Assembly (NCBI RefSeq): GCF_900106995.1
Contig: NZ_FNOK01000054.1
Coordinates: 1-64,000 of the forward strand
Direction of reading: 5' to 3'
From: Saccharopolyspora shandongensis
GTDB taxonomy: Bacteria > Actinomycetota > Actinomycetes > Mycobacteriales > Pseudonocardiaceae
Length of the DNA: 64,000 nucleotides
Shown here: piece by piece, positions 45,875-56,199 of the stretch
How positions within the stretch are numbered: position 1 is the stretch's first letter
Layout: each line of letters opens with the position of its first letter
Notes under the pieces: model-generated
The model's input: only the letters and a program-made list of their open reading frames with translations
Databases searched by the model: none
What the model was told of the DNA's origin: nothing
Position numbers and translations under genes: made by a program

Positions 45875-46285
45875 ATGTTCGAGACCCAGGTGACGGTGGT
45901 GGGCTACCTCATCACCGAGCCCGTCGTGCGGGAGACGCCGAACGGAAACCGGGTGGTGAGCTGCCGGGTGGCGGCGACCTCCCGCCGGTTCGACCAGGAC
46001 ACCGGGGAATGGATGGACGGCGACCGGTTCCTCGCGACGGTGAACTGCTGGAAGCGGCTGGCCGACGGGGTCGCCGCGGCGTTGTGCAAGGGCGATCCGG
46101 TGGTGGCGACCGGGCGGTTGCGCACCCGCGAGTACGAGGCGGGCGGGCAGTGGCGCACCGTCGTCGAGTTGGAGGCCACCGCGATCGGCCTCGACCTGGC
46201 GCGGGCCGCGCCACCGGAGGTGCCGGGCGTGCCCCGGCCGCGGTCGGCGACCGATCGCGGGCTCGTCTCGCTGCCCAGCGGCTGA
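45875..46285 (+). CDS. short single-stranded DNA-binding protein paralogue
   Basis: 136 residues. The OB fold is clear: MFETQVTVVGYLITEPVVRE, NRVVSCRVAATSRRFDQDTG, FLATVNCWKRLADGVAAALC and KGDPVVATGRLRTREYE. The C-terminus ends VSLPSG and lacks the acidic DDxPF-type tip that recruits replication partners, so it is an accessory SSB, not the main replicative one. GAGGAG precedes the ATG. Confidence 0.85.
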   Translation: MFETQVTVVGYLITEPVVRETPNGNRVVSCRVAATSRRFDQDTGEWMDGDRFLATVNCWKRLADGVAAALCKGDPVVATGRLRTREYEAGGQWRTVVELEATAIGLDLARAAPPEVPGVPRPRSATDRGLVSLPSG

Positions 46286-46426
46286 TCGCGATCTTTCTTC
46301 CTGACCGGTGTGGATTTCGGTTCCGAGGAGGTGATAACCGCCGGTGCGGGGCGGCCGGGCGCCGTCGGCGAGGTGCAGGGGGACCGCGTGCGCGGTCCGC
46401 CACGGGGCGCAACTACGATCCATGGC

Positions 46427-48103
46427 ATGGCCGAGTTCATTTACACCATGAAGAACGTGCGCAAGACGCATGGTGACAAGGTCATCCTCGACAACGCGAC
46501 CATCCAGTTCTACCCGGGCGCCAAGATCGGCGTCGTCGGGCCGAACGGGGCTGGCAAGTCGACCGTGCTGCGCATCATGGCGGGACTCGACCAGCCGAAC
46601 AACGGTGAAGCGTTCCTCACGCCGGGCTACACCGTCGGCATCCAGCAGCAGGAGCCTCCGCTCAACGAGGAGAAGACGGTCCTCGGCAATGTCGAGGAGG
46701 GCGTCGGGGAGATCAAGCAGAAGCTCAACCGCTTCAACGAAATCGCCGAGCTGCTCGCGACCGACTACTCCGACGAGCTCATGGAGGAGATGGGCAGGCT
46801 CCAAGAGGACCTGGACCACGCGGACGCGTGGGAACTGGACTCCCAGCTGGAGCAGGCGATGGACGCCCTGCGGTGTCCGCCGCCGGACGCGGAGGTCAGG
46901 AACCTCTCCGGTGGTGAGCGCCGCCGCGTCGCCCTGTGCAAGCTCCTGCTGAGCAAGCCCGACCTGTTGCTGCTCGACGAGCCGACCAACCACCTGGACG
47001 CCGAGAGCGTGCTCTGGCTGGAACAGCACCTTGCCACCTACCCGGGCGCCGTCCTCGCCGTCACCCACGACCGGTACTTCCTGGACAACGTCGCAGGCTG
47101 GATCCTGGAGCTGGACCGCGGCCGCACCTTCCCGTACGAGGGCAACTACTCGACCTATCTGGAGAAGAAGGCCGAGCGCCTCGCCGTGCAGGGCAAGCGC
47201 GACGCGAAGCTGCAGAAGCGCCTGAAGGACGAGCTGGAGTGGGTCCGCTCCAACGCCAAGGCGCGCCAGACCAAGTCGCGTTCCCGACTGGGCCGCTACG
47301 AGGAGATGGCCGCGGAGGCCGAGCGCACTCGCAAGCTCGACTTCGAGGAGATCCAGATCCCGCCGGGCCCGCGCCTGGGCAACGTCGTCGTCGACGTCGA
47401 GAAGCTGAAGAAGGGCTTCGGCGACAACCTCCTCATCGACGGCCTGTCGTTCACGCTGCCGCGCAACGGCATCGTGGGCGTCATCGGCCCGAACGGGGTC
47501 GGCAAGACGACGCTGTTCAAGACCATCGTGGGCCTGGAGCAGCCGGACGCCGGCACGGTCAAGGTCGGCGACACGGTCAAGCTGTCCTACGTGGACCAGA
47601 ACCGGGCGAACATCGACCCCGCCAAGAACGTCTGGGAGATCGTGTCCGACGGGCTGGACTACATCCAGGTCGGCCAGGTCGAGATGCCGTCGCGCGCCTA
47701 CGTCAGCGCCTTCGGGTTCAAGGGCCCGGACCAGCAGAAGCCGGCCGGGGTGCTCTCCGGTGGTGAGCGCAACCGCCTGAACCTGGCGTTGACGCTCAAG
47801 GAGGGCGGCAACCTGATCCTGCTGGACGAGCCGACGAACGACCTCGACGTGGAAACGCTGAGCTCGCTGGAGAACGCGCTCGAACAGTTCCCCGGCTGCG
47901 CTGTGGTGATCTCGCACGACCGCTGGTTCCTGGACCGCGTCGCCACGCACATCCTCGCCTGGGAGGGCGACGACGAGGACCCGGCGAAGTGGTTCTGGTT
48001 CGAAGGCAACTTCGAGGGCTACGAAGCGAATAAGATCGAGAGGATGGGCGCAGAGGCGGCCCGTCCGCACCGAGTGACGCATCGCAAGCTGACCAGGGGC
48101 TGA
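46427..48103 (+). CDS. ettA: energy-dependent translational throttle protein, ABC-F
   Basis: 558 residues with two ABC domains. Walker A GPNGAGKST and GPNGVGKTT; signatures NLSGGERRRVALCKLLL and LSGGERNRLNLALTLKEGG; Walker B LLLLDEPTNHLD and LILLDEPTNDLD. A linker arm (KKAERLAVQGKRDAKLQKRL) contacts tRNA in the family. It binds the ribosomal E site and gates the first steps of elongation by ATP level. GATAAC-rich upstream leader; start at the ATG of MAEFIYTMKN. Confidence 0.93.
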   Translation: MAEFIYTMKNVRKTHGDKVILDNATIQFYPGAKIGVVGPNGAGKSTVLRIMAGLDQPNNGEAFLTPGYTVGIQQQEPPLNEEKTVLGNVEEGVGEIKQKLNRFNEIAELLATDYSDELMEEMGRLQEDLDHADAWELDSQLEQAMDALRCPPPDAEVRNLSGGERRRVALCKLLLSKPDLLLLDEPTNHLDAESVLWLEQHLATYPGAVLAVTHDRYFLDNVAGWILELDRGRTFPYEGNYSTYLEKKAERLAVQGKRDAKLQKRLKDELEWVRSNAKARQTKSRSRLGRYEEMAAEAERTRKLDFEEIQIPPGPRLGNVVVDVEKLKKGFGDNLLIDGLSFTLPRNGIVGVIGPNGVGKTTLFKTIVGLEQPDAGTVKVGDTVKLSYVDQNRANIDPAKNVWEIVSDGLDYIQVGQVEMPSRAYVSAFGFKGPDQQKPAGVLSGGERNRLNLALTLKEGGNLILLDEPTNDLDVETLSSLENALEQFPGCAVVISHDRWFLDRVATHILAWEGDDEDPAKWFWFEGNFEGYEANKIERMGAEAARPHRVTHRKLTRG

Positions 48104-48114
48104 ACGGAGGCGCT

Positions 48115-50871
48115 TTGGCGAGCGTGCCCGCTTCACCGAACACAAGCTCGGCACAGGGATTGCTCGAACCCGCGCGGCAGATGCGGTGGAGAGTGCCCGA
48201 GTTGGCATTGGTGCTCAGTGATCGGGCGGTCGCGCTCGCCAGGCGCACCGGTGACCAGGCGGCTCGCCTGAGAGCCGAGGCCCTGGCGTTGTTCGCCTCG
48301 AACCGGCTGGGTCGGGGCGTCCCGGCCACTGTCCGGGCGCTCGCTGCGGTCCGCGATGCGGAGGCGGCGGGCGACGCCGAGGTCGTGGCGGAGCTGCGGA
48401 TCGAGTTGGCGTGGTGCGCGCGCAGCGCGGGAAACTGCGAGGTCTCGGTCCGGGTGCTGAACCCGGTGCTGGAGCAGGAACGGATCGAGCCCGAAGTGCG
48501 GGCGCACGCCCTGCTGGCGTTGGCGGCGTCGCTGCCCGCGCACCAGCAGGACGGTCAGCGCTCCGAGGCGCTCGACGAGGCCGAGCGGCTGTACGAGACG
48601 TGCGGCCTCAGCCGGGACACCGCGCGGTTGCTCAAGGCTCGGGTCCGCGCCGCGCGAGCGGGGCATCACCGCAGGCTGGGTGAGTTCGGCGAGGCCGTCG
48701 CCGCAGCCGACGCCGGTCTCGCGCTGCTCGCGCAGCTCGGCGATCCGGCGGCGGACAGCGGGGAGATCCGGACCCGTCTCGTCCTGGAGCGGGTGCAGTC
48801 GTTACTGGAACTGGGGCGCTGCCCGGAGGCCGTCCAAGCGACGGAATCCGTGCTGGCGCAGCCGGTTCGCGCCGCGGCGGCCGGGCCGGTCGGTTGGCTG
48901 GGGCTCGCGATGGCGACTCGCGTGCACCTGCCGGACGGCAACCACGGTGCGGCGGTGCGGACGCTCAACGACACCGCGGCCATCTCCGAGCGGCACAAGC
49001 TGGACGGTCTGCTCGCCGAGGCGCTGAACACCCTGTCCCACGTGCACGAACGGGGGGCGGAGTTCCCCGAAGCGCTCCGCGCGCTGCGGGGCGCCTACGC
49101 CGCCGACCGGCGCTGGCGTGCGGCTGTCCACAACGCGCGGGTCCAGTTACTCGCGGAGTATCCGGTGCTCGCGGGCGACGTCGGGGTGCCTCCGCATTCG
49201 AACGGTCCATCCCGGCCCACACCGCCCGTGCCGGTGCCGCAGGGCCCCGATTCGGCCGAGTCCCGAACAGTCGTGGTGGAGCAGTCGGAGTACTGGCCGC
49301 CGGAACCTCGCCAGCCCGAGCAGGACGCTGCCGAGCAGGCCGAATCGGAGCAGGCGGCGCCCGAGCACGGGGATGCGCACGACGCGGCGCGTCGGCTGAT
49401 GGAGACGCTCACCAGCAGGGCCGCAGGGAAGCGCGAAGGCGGGCGTCGTCGGAAGGAGATGCCCGAGCCCCGGATTTCCGAGGAGTCGGTGCAGCCGACG
49501 GTCGTGCTCGACGCAGCGACGATCAAACCGGCCGAGGCGGAGGCGAGCCAGTCCGGTGCGGAGGCGTTCCCGGTCGCAGAGCCGGTGGAGACCGAGGGCG
49601 GCCACTTCGCACACGCCGAGACGGTTGCCTTCCCGCCGCCCGCCGACCAGGGCGTTCCCGGCGGTGAGCCCGAGCAGGCTTCGGCCGCGTCGCAGGCGAG
49701 TTGGTGGCCTTCGGAGGCCTCGGACCAGCCGTCCGGCGCCGAACGCACCATTCCCGAGGTGCCCGTGGCGTACGAGCCGCAGCAGGACCAGCCGGGTGAC
49801 GCAGGTCTCCAGTCCGAGACGAGCGCGCTCGCTTCGACGTTGGACAACCTCCGCCGGACGGCGGCTGCTGCCGGAAGCAACTCGAGTGTCGCGGATGTCA
49901 CCACGATCATGCCGGTGATCGGGGGGCCGGCCGGGCTGGACGACTGGTCGGTAACCGGCCCTGCGGCGGATTCCCCAGTGGCCGATCCGCTGCCGGAAGC
50001 GCCGCGATCCGATTTCGATTCGCAGTACGGCCAGGACCTGACGGCGACCGAATCCGCCGCCGAACGGCCGAGGGGACACCGGGCCGACGACGCGCTGCAG
50101 CTCGAACCGACGTACGGCGAGGGCGAAGCCGCCCCGGCGGCCGAGCCCCCGACGATCCAGACACCGATGGCGGACGTCCTGACCGCCGGTACTCCGACTG
50201 CGGACGATCCGGTGGTCGAGTCGGACGGGGCTCCGGAGGCGGGGACGAGCGAAGGCGGTCGCCGATCGCGCGGCAAGTCGCTGGCCGAGATCCGCGCCGG
50301 TCTCCAGCTGTCCGCGGAGCCCCGCCCGGGCCGCCGCCGCGCCAGGCACGCCGAACCGACAGAACCATCAGAACCACCAGAACCGATCGAACCACCAGAA
50401 CCGGCCGCCGCCGCGGTCACATCACCGACTCCCGCCGCAGAGCTGCTCGGCAGGCACCGCCAGGACTGGGCGACCGAGCCGAACCTCCCGGTGGTCGAGC
50501 CGCAGCCGTCACCGCCCGTCGTGAGAACGCCCGAGCCGGTCGGTGACCACGAGGCCCCGGAGCTGCCCGTTGTAACACCGCCCGTGGTGGAAACGCCGGC
50601 GGCGGATGTGGGGGCAGTGGAGAAGATCGGCCTCGCGGAGCTGCTCACCGAGGCGCTGATGGCCTACGAGAGCGGTCGGCGCGAGCAGCCCGAGGCCGAG
50701 GAGGCCACGCCGTCGGGCCGGCACAGCGAAGCGCGTGTGTCCGGAGTCACCGGCCGTTCCCAGGTTTCCCGCTCCGCACATTCGTCCACATCGGACGATC
50801 GAGGCTCCGGCGTGGCCCCCCGGCACCGCCGGGCGGCGGGCGACTCCACGGCGGTGGATCCGCTGTTCTGA
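48115..50871 (+). CDS. large TPR-like and disordered protein
   Basis: 918 residues from a TTG 11 bases after the ettA stop, with GGAGG before it. Residues 1 to about 340 are helical repeats (LALVLSDRAVALARRTGDQA, AALRAEALALFASNRLGRG style). Residues 350-860 are acidic, Pro/Glu-rich and probably disordered, with a run of PSEPPEPIEPPEP. The tail has one helix (GLAELLTEALMAYESGRREQ). I recognise no enzyme. The position between ettA and NAD-GDH suggests co-transcription. Confidence 0.65.
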   Translation: MASVPASPNTSSAQGLLEPARQMRWRVPELALVLSDRAVALARRTGDQAARLRAEALALFASNRLGRGVPATVRALAAVRDAEAAGDAEVVAELRIELAWCARSAGNCEVSVRVLNPVLEQERIEPEVRAHALLALAASLPAHQQDGQRSEALDEAERLYETCGLSRDTARLLKARVRAARAGHHRRLGEFGEAVAAADAGLALLAQLGDPAADSGEIRTRLVLERVQSLLELGRCPEAVQATESVLAQPVRAAAAGPVGWLGLAMATRVHLPDGNHGAAVRTLNDTAAISERHKLDGLLAEALNTLSHVHERGAEFPEALRALRGAYAADRRWRAAVHNARVQLLAEYPVLAGDVGVPPHSNGPSRPTPPVPVPQGPDSAESRTVVVEQSEYWPPEPRQPEQDAAEQAESEQAAPEHGDAHDAARRLMETLTSRAAGKREGGRRRKEMPEPRISEESVQPTVVLDAATIKPAEAEASQSGAEAFPVAEPVETEGGHFAHAETVAFPPPADQGVPGGEPEQASAASQASWWPSEASDQPSGAERTIPEVPVAYEPQQDQPGDAGLQSETSALASTLDNLRRTAAAAGSNSSVADVTTIMPVIGGPAGLDDWSVTGPAADSPVADPLPEAPRSDFDSQYGQDLTATESAAERPRGHRADDALQLEPTYGEGEAAPAAEPPTIQTPMADVLTAGTPTADDPVVESDGAPEAGTSEGGRRSRGKSLAEIRAGLQLSAEPRPGRRRARHAEPTEPSEPPEPIEPPEPAAAAVTSPTPAAELLGRHRQDWATEPNLPVVEPQPSPPVVRTPEPVGDHEAPELPVVTPPVVETPAADVGAVEKIGLAELLTEALMAYESGRREQPEAEEATPSGRHSEARVSGVTGRSQVSRSAHSSTSDDRGSGVAPRHRRAAGDSTAVDPLF

Positions 50872-51156
50872 AGGCGTTCGCCGAAGCGGCGCAACGGCTT
50901 CGTCCGAACACCAGGCACGCGTCCCCGCACACCGCGACCTGACCGGACGTGACGTGCGACATTCCACACCGCCTACCAGCGGCCGGGTACGCGCGGTCAC
51001 CAAGACCGCTTTCTGAAACGTCAAAGTCATCGATCATTGTGCCGCTTTTCACGTGCCCGACCGCGCTACCGCCCTCTGCCCGTCGCCGGAACTGGCAGTC
51101 TTAAGGTGGAACCTGTTGGCACAAAGAGGTGCCGTCAAGCGTGGAGCTGCCTGAAG

Positions 51157-54100
51157 ATGACCTCGAATCCCGGACAGTTGAAGACCGGAGAACGCCCGCG
51201 AGCCGATGGGGACGACGCGGTCGGCGAGCGGTCCGAGAACCCCGAACTGGCCAAGCGCCGTCTGCTGGACAGAGCGGTTGAGTCCGCACCGGACCTTGCC
51301 GAGCTGTTGCGCGCCTACTACCGGCACGTGCCCGCCGAGGAGCTCGTCGCCGACGAGCCCGCCGACCTCGTCGGGGCACTGCGTTCGCACCACCGGCTCG
51401 CCGCCGAGCGGGTCGCGGGGCGTCCGCTGGTGCAGATCTTCAACCCGGATCGGGCCGAGGACGGCTGGGGGAGCCAGGCGACGGTGGTCCAGACCGTCAC
51501 CGACGACATGCCGTACCTGGTGGATTCGGTGATCGCCGAGCTCGGCCGCTACGGCGCCGAGGTGCAGCGCATCATCCACCCCATCATCGTGGTGCGTCGC
51601 GACGTGGCCGGCGAGCTGCTGGAGGTGCTGCCGGACGCGGACCCGGCCGCCCCGCCCGCCGACGCGATGGCCGAAAGTTGGATGTTCGTCGAGGTCGACC
51701 GCGTCGTCGACGTCGACCGGATCGCCGACCTGAAGCAGGGCCTGGCCGACGTGCTCAACGACGTGCGCGAGGTCGTCGAGGACACCGAGCGGATGCACGC
51801 CACCGCCCGGTCGCTGGCCGGCGAGCTGGACCGGACCCCGCCGCCGCTGCCGGGTGCCGACGTCCACGATGGAGCCGAGCTCCTGCGGTGGTTGGCCGAC
51901 GGTCACTTCACGTTCCTCGGCTACCGGCACTACGAGCTGGTCGACGACGGCACCGAGCCCGCGCTGCAGGCCGTGCTGGCCTCCGGGCTGGGCGTGCTGC
52001 GCAGCGACAGCGTCGCCGCGCGCAGCCTGACCGCGGGGCCGGACGCCCGCGCCAGCGCGCTGTCCAAGGACCTGCTGGTGCTCACCCAGGCCAGCGCACC
52101 GTCCACAGTGCACCGTCCGGTGCACCCGTTCTACGTGGGCGTCAAGACCTTCGACGAGGCCGGGAACGTCAACGGGGAACACCGCTTCCTCGGGCTGTTC
52201 ACCACCACCGCGCTGCACGAGAACGTGCTGGACATCCCGTTCATCGAGCGGCGGGTGCGGGAGATCATCCACCGCGCCGGGTTCCCGATGGAGTCCTACT
52301 CCGGCCAGCGGATGCTGGAGGAGATCCAGAACTACCCGCGCACCGAGCTGTTCTCCACCGACGCGGACACGCTGCAGGACACCATCACCGGCGTGCTGGC
52401 GCTGGCCGAGCGCCGCAAGCTCAAGCCGTTCTTGCGCCGCGACGCCTACGGCCGCTTCTACTCCTGCCTGGTGTACCTGCCGCGGGACCGCTACACCACC
52501 AGCTCGCGGCTGGCGATGCAGGAAGTCCTGCTGGAGGAGCTCAACGGCACCGGCCTGGAGTACAGCACGCGGGTCGGCGAATCCACCCTGGCGCGGGTGC
52601 ACTTCGTGGTGCACACCGACCCGGAGAACCAGGTGGAGCCGGACCTGGTGCGCATCCAGCGCCGGCTCTCCGACGCCATCCACACCTGGGACGACCAGAT
52701 GATCGAGGAGGTCGACGCCGAGCAGTCCGGCGGCGGCCGCGACGGTCACGCGGGGCGCAGCCTGTCGGAGGCGATCAGCCAGCTCGGCCAGCGCTACGCG
52801 TCGAGCTTCCCGGAGGCGTACAAGGAGGACTTCACCGCCAGCGAGGGCCTCACCGACCTCCGGCGGCTGGAGTCGTTGTCGGGGCCGCGCGACCTGAAGA
52901 TGTCGTTCTACGCGCCGCGCGACGCCAGCGCGGGGCAGCGCCGCTTCAAGCTCTACGTCGGCGGCCGGGTGACCCTGTCGCGGGTGTTGCCGGTGCTGCA
53001 GAGCATGGGCGTCGAGGTCGTCGACGAGCGGCCCTACGAGGTCATCGTCGGCGACACCGACCAGCAGTTCTGGATCTACGACTTCGGGCTGCGGCTGGAC
53101 CCGGCGACGCTGGACACCGCGACGAGCGACGGCCTGCTGGAAACCCTGCGGGAGCGCTTCGAAGACGCCTTCCGCGCGGCCTGGCTCGGCGACGCCGAGG
53201 TCGACCGGTTCAACGCGCTGGTGCTGCGCGCCGGGCTGAACTGGCGGCAGGCGTCGGTGCTGCGCGCCTACGCCAAGTACCTGCGGCAGGTCGGCGTGGC
53301 CTACAGCCAGGACTACATCGAGGACGCCATCCTGGCGCACCGCCTCACCACGACGACGCTGGTCAGGCTGTTCGAGACGCGGTTCGACCCGGCGCTGGAG
53401 GCCGACGACCGGGCGGCCCGCGAGGCGGACCTCACCGACGCGGTCACCAAGCTGATCGACGAGGTCACCAGCCTGGACGCGGACCGGATCCTGCGCAGCT
53501 ACCTGAGCCTGATCCGCGCCACGCTGCGCACCAACTACTTCGCCGCCGACGGGGAGCTGGAACGCTCCTACCTGGCGCTGAAGCTGGAGCCCAGGGAGAT
53601 CCCGGGGCTGCCGGAGCCGCGCCCGCAGTTCGAGATCTTCGTGTACTCGCCATGGGTGGAGGGCGTGCACCTGCGGTTCGGCTCGGTGGCCCGCGGCGGT
53701 CTGCGCTGGTCGGACCGGCGGGAGGACTTCCGCACCGAGATCCTGGGCCTGGTCAAGGCGCAGGCGGTGAAGAACGCGGTGATCGTGCCGGTCGGTGCGA
53801 AGGGCGGCTTCGTGGTGAAGCGCCCGCCGGCGCCCACCGGTGACCCGGCGGTCGACCGCAAGGCCACCCTCGACGAGGGCATCGCCTGCTACCGGATGTT
53901 CATCTCCGGCCTGCTGGACCTGACCGACAACCTGGTCGGCGGCGAGGTGGCCCCGCCGAAGGACGTGGTGCGCCACGACGGCGACGACACCTACCTGGTG
54001 GTCGCGGCGGACAAGGGCACCGCGACGTTCTCGGACATCGCCAACGACGTCGCCAAGTCCTACGGCTTCTGGCTGGGCGACGCGTTCGCCTCCGGCGGCT

Positions 54101-56130
54101 CGGTGGGCTACGACCACAAGGCGATGGGCATCACCGCGAGGGGCGCGTGGGAGAGCGTCAAGCGGCACTTCCGCGAGTTCGACGTGGACACCCAGTCCGA
54201 GGACTTCACCGTGGTCGGCGTGGGTGACATGGCCGGCGACGTGTTCGGCAACGGCATGCTGCTGTCCGAGCACATCAGGCTGGTGGCCGCGTTCAACCAC
54301 ATGCACGTGTTCATCGACCCCGACCCGGACCCGGCGGTGTCCTTCGCCGAGCGCCGCAGGCTGTTCGAGCTGCCGCGGTCGACCTGGGACGACTACGACC
54401 GCAGCAAGATCAGCGCCGGTGGCGGCGTGTGGTCGCGGTCGCTGAAGTCGATCCCGCTGAACCCGCAGATCCGGGAGGCGCTGGGCATCGACGAGTCGGT
54501 GCGCAAGCTGGCGCCGGCCGAGCTGATCAAGCGGATCCTGCTGGCCCCGACGGACCTGCTGTGGAACGGCGGTATCGGCACCTACGTCAAGGGCGCGACC
54601 GAGACGCACGCCGAAGTCGGCGACAAGGCCAACGACGCGGTCCGCGTCAACGGCTCCGACCTGCGGGTGAAGGTCGTCGGCGAGGGCGGCAACCTCGGTC
54701 TGACGTCGCTGGGCCGCATCGAGTTCGCCCGCGCGGGCGGCAAGGTCAACACCGACGCGCTGGACAACTCCGCCGGGGTGGACTGCTCCGACCACGAGGT
54801 CAACATCAAGATCCTGCTCGACCACCTGGTGGCCGACGGGCGGTTGACCGGTGAGCAGCGCAACGAGCTGCTCGCGGACATGACCGACGAGGTCGGCGAG
54901 CTGGTGCTGGCCGACAACCACGCGCAGAACGCGGTGCTGGGCATCTCGCGGGCGCACGCCGCCCCGATGGTGTCGGTGCACGCCCGCCAGGTCCTGGCGC
55001 TGGAGAAGAACGCCGGCCTGGACCGCACGCTGGAGGCGCTGCCGACGTCGAAGGAGTTCCGCGACCGGGAAAAGGCCGGCGAGGGCCTGAGCTCGCCGGA
55101 GCTTGCGACGCTGATGGCGCACGTCAAGCTGGCGCTGAAGCGCGACGTCCTGGCCAGCGGCCTGCCGGACACCGAGGCGTTCAGCAACCGGCTTCCGGAG
55201 TACTTCCCGAAGCCGCTGCGGGAGAGCTACTCCGACGCGATCGCGGCTCACCCGCTGCGCCGGGAGATCATCACGACGCTGCTGGTGAACGAGATGGTCG
55301 ACGGCGGTGGCATCTCCTTCGCCTACCGGCTGTCCGAGGAGATCAGCGCTTCGACGACCGACGCGGTGCGGGCGTTCGCGGTGGTCGACGAGGTCTTCGG
55401 GCTGCAGGACCTGTGGGCGCAGATCGATGCGCTGGGCGGCTCGGTGCCGAGTTCGGTGGCCGACGAGCTGGTGCTGGAAAGCCGTCGCCTGCTGGACCGG
55501 GCGGCGCGCTGGATGCTGACCAACCGGCCACAGCCGCTGGCGATCGGCGCCGAGATCGCCCGCTTCCAGCCGGTGATCGCGGAGCTGTCCGGTTCGGTGC
55601 GCGGCCTGCTGCGCGGCCGGGCGGCCGAGGGCGCCACCGAGATGATCGACCGCTGGACGGCGGCCGGTGTCCCGGAGGACCTGGCGGAACGCGTCGGCGT
55701 GCTGCTGGATTCGTTCGCGCTGCTGGACATCCGGGAGATCGCCGAGCTCGCGGAGCGCGACGCCGGGGTCGCGGCCGAGCGCAGCCCGCGGGAGAGCGCC
55801 GACCTCTACTACTCGCTGGCCGAGCACCTCGACGTCGAGCGGATGCTGCTGGCGGTCAACGAGTTGGAGCGCGGGAACCGGTGGCACTCGCTGGCCCGGC
55901 TGGCGTTGCGGGATGATTTCTACGCGTCGCTGCGTGCGATCACCATCGACGTCCTGCGGACCAGCGATCCGGAGGACGACCCGGAGGAGAAGATCGCTCG
56001 TTGGGGATCCACCAACGAGTCGCGACTGGCGCGGGCCAACTCGTCGCTGGAGCAGATCAAGAGCTCCGGTCGACTGGATCTGGCCACGCTGTCGGTGGCG
56101 GCCCGCCAGCTGCGCAGCATGGTGCGGTGA
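51157..56130 (+). CDS. gdh: NAD-specific glutamate dehydrogenase, large 180 kDa type
   Basis: 1,657 residues, the full length of this class. N-terminal ACT-like and regulatory part (TVTDDMPYLVDSVIAELGRY, EVQRIIHPIIVVRRDV). The catalytic core is SVARGGLRWSDRREDFRTEI, LGLVKAQAVKNAVIVPVGAK and GGFVVKRPPAP, with the Rossmann part at KVVGEGGNLGLTSLGRIEFA. A C-terminal helical domain follows. It converts glutamate to 2-oxoglutarate and ammonia using NAD+. The ATG at 51157 follows GGAG; the 285-base gap upstream holds no other gene. Confidence 0.93.
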   Translation: MTSNPGQLKTGERPRADGDDAVGERSENPELAKRRLLDRAVESAPDLAELLRAYYRHVPAEELVADEPADLVGALRSHHRLAAERVAGRPLVQIFNPDRAEDGWGSQATVVQTVTDDMPYLVDSVIAELGRYGAEVQRIIHPIIVVRRDVAGELLEVLPDADPAAPPADAMAESWMFVEVDRVVDVDRIADLKQGLADVLNDVREVVEDTERMHATARSLAGELDRTPPPLPGADVHDGAELLRWLADGHFTFLGYRHYELVDDGTEPALQAVLASGLGVLRSDSVAARSLTAGPDARASALSKDLLVLTQASAPSTVHRPVHPFYVGVKTFDEAGNVNGEHRFLGLFTTTALHENVLDIPFIERRVREIIHRAGFPMESYSGQRMLEEIQNYPRTELFSTDADTLQDTITGVLALAERRKLKPFLRRDAYGRFYSCLVYLPRDRYTTSSRLAMQEVLLEELNGTGLEYSTRVGESTLARVHFVVHTDPENQVEPDLVRIQRRLSDAIHTWDDQMIEEVDAEQSGGGRDGHAGRSLSEAISQLGQRYASSFPEAYKEDFTASEGLTDLRRLESLSGPRDLKMSFYAPRDASAGQRRFKLYVGGRVTLSRVLPVLQSMGVEVVDERPYEVIVGDTDQQFWIYDFGLRLDPATLDTATSDGLLETLRERFEDAFRAAWLGDAEVDRFNALVLRAGLNWRQASVLRAYAKYLRQVGVAYSQDYIEDAILAHRLTTTTLVRLFETRFDPALEADDRAAREADLTDAVTKLIDEVTSLDADRILRSYLSLIRATLRTNYFAADGELERSYLALKLEPREIPGLPEPRPQFEIFVYSPWVEGVHLRFGSVARGGLRWSDRREDFRTEILGLVKAQAVKNAVIVPVGAKGGFVVKRPPAPTGDPAVDRKATLDEGIACYRMFISGLLDLTDNLVGGEVAPPKDVVRHDGDDTYLVVAADKGTATFSDIANDVAKSYGFWLGDAFASGGSVGYDHKAMGITARGAWESVKRHFREFDVDTQSEDFTVVGVGDMAGDVFGNGMLLSEHIRLVAAFNHMHVFIDPDPDPAVSFAERRRLFELPRSTWDDYDRSKISAGGGVWSRSLKSIPLNPQIREALGIDESVRKLAPAELIKRILLAPTDLLWNGGIGTYVKGATETHAEVGDKANDAVRVNGSDLRVKVVGEGGNLGLTSLGRIEFARAGGKVNTDALDNSAGVDCSDHEVNIKILLDHLVADGRLTGEQRNELLADMTDEVGELVLADNHAQNAVLGISRAHAAPMVSVHARQVLALEKNAGLDRTLEALPTSKEFRDREKAGEGLSSPELATLMAHVKLALKRDVLASGLPDTEAFSNRLPEYFPKPLRESYSDAIAAHPLRREIITTLLVNEMVDGGGISFAYRLSEEISASTTDAVRAFAVVDEVFGLQDLWAQIDALGGSVPSSVADELVLESRRLLDRAARWMLTNRPQPLAIGAEIARFQPVIAELSGSVRGLLRGRAAEGATEMIDRWTAAGVPEDLAERVGVLLDSFALLDIREIAELAERDAGVAAERSPRESADLYYSLAEHLDVERMLLAVNELERGNRWHSLARLALRDDFYASLRAITIDVLRTSDPEDDPEEKIARWGSTNESRLARANSSLEQIKSSGRLDLATLSVAARQLRSMVR

Positions 56131-56139
56131 CGGCATGAT

Positions 56140-56176
56140 CGGGTGGCTTGCGGTCGCACCGGCCGCAAGCCACCCG
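56140..56176 (+). terminator. terminator after NAD-glutamate dehydrogenase
   Basis: 14 bp perfect stem CGGGTGGCTTGCGG (56140-56153) with 56163-56176 and a 9-base loop, starting 10 bases after the stop. The next gene starts 24 bases later. Confidence 0.75.
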
Positions 56177-56199
56177 AACGGCAGAAGGGAAGCTCGCCG

